This document shows, piece by piece, positions 5,039 through 7,585 of a stretch of 7,585 nt of DNA. Every line of letters starts with the position of its first letter. The first letter of the stretch is position 1. The notes below the pieces were generated by a model. The model did not search any database. It was not told the DNA's origin and saw only the letters and a program-made list of their open reading frames with translations. The translations under genes were made by a program, and so were the position numbers. Source of the DNA: Oceanospirillaceae bacterium (lineage in GTDB: Bacteria > Pseudomonadota > Gammaproteobacteria > Pseudomonadales > Balneatricaceae); assembly GCA_023954795.1 (NCBI GenBank), contig JAGSHA010000146.1, forward strand, positions 1-7,585, read 5' to 3'.

Positions 5039-5884
5039 ATGACAGAGGAGGTTCAATCCCTTTCGACCAGTGCACTGGCTAAGAAACTGGGTAAATCATC
5101 AAAACAGATGTTTGCTGAGTTGGAGGCAATGGGCTGGATTGTGCGTGAGGGCGATCATTGGACACTGACCGCCAAAGGGACCTTTGAAGGTGGTCATTAC
5201 AAGGAAAGTAAGCGCTTCGGCACCTATGTTGTCTGGCCTGTCTCGGTGATTGAACATCGGGCACTGGTCAACCCTGACAGTCAGTTGCTCAGTGCTGCTG
5301 CTGTTGGCAAGTTGTTGTCTGGTTCTGCGGTCCAGATGAATCGAATCTTTAATGAGCTCGGCTGGATTGAACGCCATATTAAAGGCTGGCGATTGACTGA
5401 CGCGGGCACCCGTTATGGCGGTCGTCAGTCTGAGGATGCCAGATCGGGTGTGCCTTACGTATTGTGGCCTGAAACGATCGCTGTGCATCCCGCCCTTCAA
5501 GCCAGTCGTATGGATACTGAGCGGAATATCCGGCTTCCGGCTGAAGTGGCTGTCTATCAGTGTTTGGATGGCCATCAGCTTAGATCAGCCGGGTTACAAA
5601 AGATCGATGACTGGCTTTACACCGCAGGTATCGTACATGCCTGTCAGCGTCGTTTGCCTATCGAGGAAGAGGCTGTCTGTGACTTTTATATCCCGGCTGC
5701 ACGGTTATATATCGAGTTTTGGGATGAACAGGATGGCAGCGGTTATCTGGCTGATAAAATGCGTCGCAAAGAACTCTATCAACGCTATCAGCTGAACATG
5801 ATTGAGTTGAGCGTTGATGATCTGCCCGAGCTGGATGAAACGCTCTCACGTCGATTGTTAAAACAAGGCGTGGATACGCTCTGA
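5039..5884 (+). CDS. Tandem winged-helix-like repeats with C-terminal PD-(D/E)XK-like nuclease domain
   Basis: This protein of 281 residues has two tandem copies of one module. Copy 1 (about 8-76) and copy 2 (about 84-153) align at a constant offset of 76 residues, sharing Q-M (23-24/99-100), GWI (32-34/108-110), W-x-LT (41-44/117-120), G (47/123), GG (51-52/127-128), Y-V-x-WP and H-x-AL. The pattern resembles the small winged-helix/antirepressor-type domain often paired with nucleases. Residues 178-277 resemble a restriction-endonuclease-fold domain: a helix with WLYTAGIVH, then CDFYIP (Asp215), LYIEFW (Glu226) and a long helix before the strand NMIELS. The acidic residue usually found in the first helix (RSxGE) is leucine here (Leu185), and no Lys follows Glu226, so activity may be lost or altered. 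Homologues are sometimes misannotated as glycerol kinase, as I remember. I chose the ATG at 5039 because AGGTGA lies 5 bases before it; an in-frame ATG at 5003 has no ribosome site. Confidence 0.72.
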   Translation: MTEEVQSLSTSALAKKLGKSSKQMFAELEAMGWIVREGDHWTLTAKGTFEGGHYKESKRFGTYVVWPVSVIEHRALVNPDSQLLSAAAVGKLLSGSAVQMNRIFNELGWIERHIKGWRLTDAGTRYGGRQSEDARSGVPYVLWPETIAVHPALQASRMDTERNIRLPAEVAVYQCLDGHQLRSAGLQKIDDWLYTAGIVHACQRRLPIEEEAVCDFYIPAARLYIEFWDEQDGSGYLADKMRRKELYQRYQLNMIELSVDDLPELDETLSRRLLKQGVDTL

Positions 5885-5923
5885 CAGTGAGGTCTGACGG
5901 ATGAAGCTGCGTGGCTGATACGG

Positions 5924-5929
5924 TATAAT
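5924..5929 (+). promoter_or_regulatory. pyrC -10 box with CCCG start window
   Basis: A perfect TATAAT lies here without a good -35 partner. The bases 6-9 downstream of it are C, C, C, G (5935-5938), exactly the window in which E. coli pyrC chooses between C and G starts according to pyrimidine supply (T6-C7-C8-G9 there, from memory). Confidence 0.5.
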
Positions 5930-5936
5930 ATGTACC

Positions 5937-5969
5937 CGTGAGATAAAACAGTATCTGCTGATCTTCACG
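5937..5969 (+). promoter_or_regulatory. Leader hairpin of pyrC
   Basis: CGTGAGAT (5937-5944) pairs with ATCT(T)CACG (5961-5969) over 8 bases with one bulged T. An alternative smaller stem AGATA/TATCT lies at 5941-5945/5952-5956. It begins at the predicted transcript 5' end. It does not reach the ribosome site AAAGGA at 5988-5993, so a simple occlusion model is not supported by this fold alone. Confidence 0.35.
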
Positions 5970-5998
5970 CCCCGCTGACCCGAATAGAAAGGACCTGC

Positions 5999-7036
5999 AT
6001 GAATACGCTAACCATCCAAACCCCTGACGACTGGCACCTGCACTTGCGTGACGGAGATATGTTGCCGGAAACTGTCGCCGCGACTGCGCGTTGCTTCCAG
6101 CGCGCTATTATCATGCCTAACCTGGTTCCGCCTGTGACCAATGCTGAGATGGCAATGGCATACCGTCAGCGGATACTGGATGCGCGCCCTGAAGGTTCTG
6201 ACTTTAATCCACTGGTGACCTTGTATCTGACCAACGATACAACGGCACAAGATATCATCGATGCTAAAGCCGCCGGTGTTGTTGCCTCTAAACTGTATCC
6301 GGCCGGTGCGACCACTAACTCGGCTGCGGCAGTATCACAGCTGGAAGCGATGTATCCGGTATTTGAAGTGATGGCCGAGCAGGGTATGTTGCTGCTGGTA
6401 CACGGTGAAGTAACCGATAGTCATGTGGATATCTTTGATCGGGAAAAAGAGTTTATCGATCAGAAACTGGCGAAAATTGTCGAGTCTTTCCCCAATCTGA
6501 AAGTGGTATTCGAACATATTACGACCGGTGACGCGGCTCAGTTTGTGCAGGGTTCATCTGACAACGTTGCCGCGACAATTACCCCTCAGCATCTGCTGTT
6601 GAACCGTAATGATCTGCTGGTGGGTGGTGTCCGTCCGCATAATTACTGTTTGCCAGTGCTGAAACGCAGCACGCATCAGGAAGCGTTGCGCGCGGTGGTG
6701 CAGTCAGGTTCACCAAAGTTCTTTCTGGGAACGGACTCAGCCCCGCACGCTAAAGAGGCTAAAGAGAATGCCTGTGGTTGTGCGGGTTGCTACAGTGCCT
6801 GGAGTGCTATCGAACTTTACGCGCATGTATTTGAAGAGTTGGATGCGTTGGATAAGCTGGAAGGATTCGCCAGTCACTACGGCCCTGATTTCTACGGTCT
6901 GCCGCGTAACGAAGGCAGCATTACGCTGGTCCGTGAAGATTGGACAATTCCGGGTGAAATTGCGTTGCCAAGCGGCAAACCTATTGTGCCGTTTTTCGCC
7001 AATCAAACCGTGCACTGGAAAGTTCAGCAGGGATAA
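5999..7036 (+). CDS. pyrC: Dihydroorotase
   Basis: PyrC interconverts N-carbamoyl-aspartate and dihydroorotate, the third step of de novo pyrimidine synthesis, in the cytosol. The gene is complete with 345 residues, against 348 in E. coli, and is of the short, E. coli-type class of the amidohydrolase superfamily. The binuclear zinc site is intact: DWHLHLRDG gives His13 and His15, the carboxylated lysine is Lys98 in ASKLYPAGATTN, then His135 (LLVHGEV), His173 (FEHITT) and the catalytic Asp246 (GTDSAPH). These correspond to E. coli His16, His18, Lys102, His139, His177 and Asp250. The GTDSAPH block is followed by the conserved KENACGCAGCYSA (256-268). The ATG has AAAGGA 5 bases upstream. It is a single-gene unit with its own promoter and a strong terminator. 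Confidence 0.98.
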   Translation: MNTLTIQTPDDWHLHLRDGDMLPETVAATARCFQRAIIMPNLVPPVTNAEMAMAYRQRILDARPEGSDFNPLVTLYLTNDTTAQDIIDAKAAGVVASKLYPAGATTNSAAAVSQLEAMYPVFEVMAEQGMLLLVHGEVTDSHVDIFDREKEFIDQKLAKIVESFPNLKVVFEHITTGDAAQFVQGSSDNVAATITPQHLLLNRNDLLVGGVRPHNYCLPVLKRSTHQEALRAVVQSGSPKFFLGTDSAPHAKEAKENACGCAGCYSAWSAIELYAHVFEELDALDKLEGFASHYGPDFYGLPRNEGSITLVREDWTIPGEIALPSGKPIVPFFANQTVHWKVQQG

Positions 7037-7059
7037 TCCCCGCCTGATTCATTGTTCGA

Positions 7060-7096
7060 AACAAAAAACGGAACCCATGAGGTTCCGTTTTTTGTT
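7060..7096. terminator. Bidirectional intrinsic terminator between pyrC and the GST gene
   Basis: AACAAAAAACGGAACC (7060-7075) pairs perfectly over 16 bases with GGTTCCGTTTTTTGTT (7081-7096) around the loop CATGA. The core GC stem is flanked by an A-run on the left and a T-run on the right, so each strand ends its stem in Us. It serves pyrC from the left and the glutathione transferase gene from the right. Confidence 0.93.
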
Positions 7097-7149
7097 GTGA
7101 AATCTATGCTCAGTGGCCCGCTGATAAGCGGGGTGTTGCGGGGGAAACC

Positions 7150-7585
7150 TCAGGGTACCTGCATGCCGAATTGCACGAATTCAATATGCCCCATACGTTG
7201 CATCCATCCGGAGACATTTGGAAAGTCTTCAGGATCTATGTGTTGCCACTCGTACCGCATCGCCCAGGGATAGATGGCAAAATCTGCAATGGACAGGTCT
7301 TCACCCAATATGAACTGTCTGCCGGTCAGGCGTTGTTCTAAAACGCCCCACAGTCGCTGTGCTTCGGCGTTGTAACGTTTGATCGCGTAAGGGACTTGTT
7401 CCGGGGCGAATTTATTAAAGTGGTGTGCTTGACCCAGAAACGGACCAAAGTTGCCCATCTGCCACATCAGCCATTCCATGCACTCCGTTCGGCTGCGCAG
7501 GTCATCGGGTAGAAACTCACCGTATTTTTCTGCCAGATAGAGCAGGATCGCACCGCTTTCAAATACGCTAATAGGTTCGTCATCA
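7150..7585 (-). CDS. Glutathione transferase, Nu-class (YfcG/YghU-like), 5' partial
   Basis: The C-terminal 144 residues are visible; the coding start lies beyond the right edge, and the Met at 7477-7479 is internal. The first residues, FESGAILLYLAEKYG, are the end of the thioredoxin-like N-terminal domain and include the Glu-Ser that binds the gamma-glutamyl part of glutathione. The helical domain follows with WLMWQMGNFGPFLGQAHHF, APEQVPYAIKRYNAEAQRLW and LSIADFAIYPW (the N-capping box of the GST fold). The WQMGxxGPxxGQxHHF block is typical of E. coli YfcG and YghU, which act mainly as glutathione-dependent disulfide reductases rather than as conjugating transferases. The exact paralogue cannot be set from this part. 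The gene converges on pyrC and shares the terminator between them. Confidence 0.93.
   Translation of the reverse strand, partial: DDEPISVFESGAILLYLAEKYGEFLPDDLRSRTECMEWLMWQMGNFGPFLGQAHHFNKFAPEQVPYAIKRYNAEAQRLWGVLEQRLTGRQFILGEDLSIADFAIYPWAMRYEWQHIDPEDFPNVSGWMQRMGHIEFVQFGMQVP

Noticed and set aside
1..7585. A mobile element, defence system or CRISPR array.
   Set aside because: No transposase, integrase, terminal repeats, tRNA, spacer-repeat pattern or multi-gene cassette is visible. The nuclease-like protein stands alone between housekeeping genes.

Overview
This window looks like ordinary chromosomal DNA from a gammaproteobacterium, probably a free-living or marine one of the Oceanospirillales/Pseudomonadales type. 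That placement is an inference from gene content and protein similarity recalled from memory. PurT, the type I asparaginase and the short (about 345-residue) PyrC all resemble their enterobacterial counterparts, with catalytic residues at almost identical positions. Genes are compact, codon use looks even throughout, and I see no integrase, transposase, tRNA, CRISPR array or phage structural gene.

Layout, left to right. (1) The 3' end of a nitrilase-superfamily omega-amidase (YafV type), cut by the left edge. (2) A small NAD(P)-binding SDR/NmrA-like protein with its own likely promoter. (3) A convergent stem-loop, then purT on the minus strand. (4) About 550 bases with no confident gene (2375-2923): a divergent promoter region with two palindromes, a run of five small hairpins ending in a strong 14-bp hairpin (a candidate small RNA or leader), and a short open frame of about 52 codons without a good start. 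(5) A 132-residue PhnA/YjdM-like zinc-knuckle protein whose stop codon overlaps that of the convergent asparaginase gene ansA. (6) A single-RRM RNA-binding protein behind a long leader. (7) A protein of about 281 residues with two tandem copies of a 76-residue winged-helix-like module and a nuclease-like C-terminal domain. (8) pyrC with a strong -10 box, a CCCG start-site window and a perfect bidirectional terminator. (9) On the minus strand, the C-terminal part of a Nu-class (YfcG/YghU-like) glutathione transferase, cut by the right edge.

The genes do not form one pathway. Two are nucleotide biosynthesis steps (purT in purines, pyrC in pyrimidines), two are amide/nitrogen hydrolases (omega-amidase, asparaginase), and the rest are accessory redox or nucleic-acid-binding proteins. 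Most appear to be single-gene transcription units in alternating orientation. No clear novel multi-gene system is present. The most interesting unexplained items are the structured noncoding stretch at about 2452-2680, the duplicated-module nuclease-like protein, and the possible nucleotide-sensing start site of pyrC.
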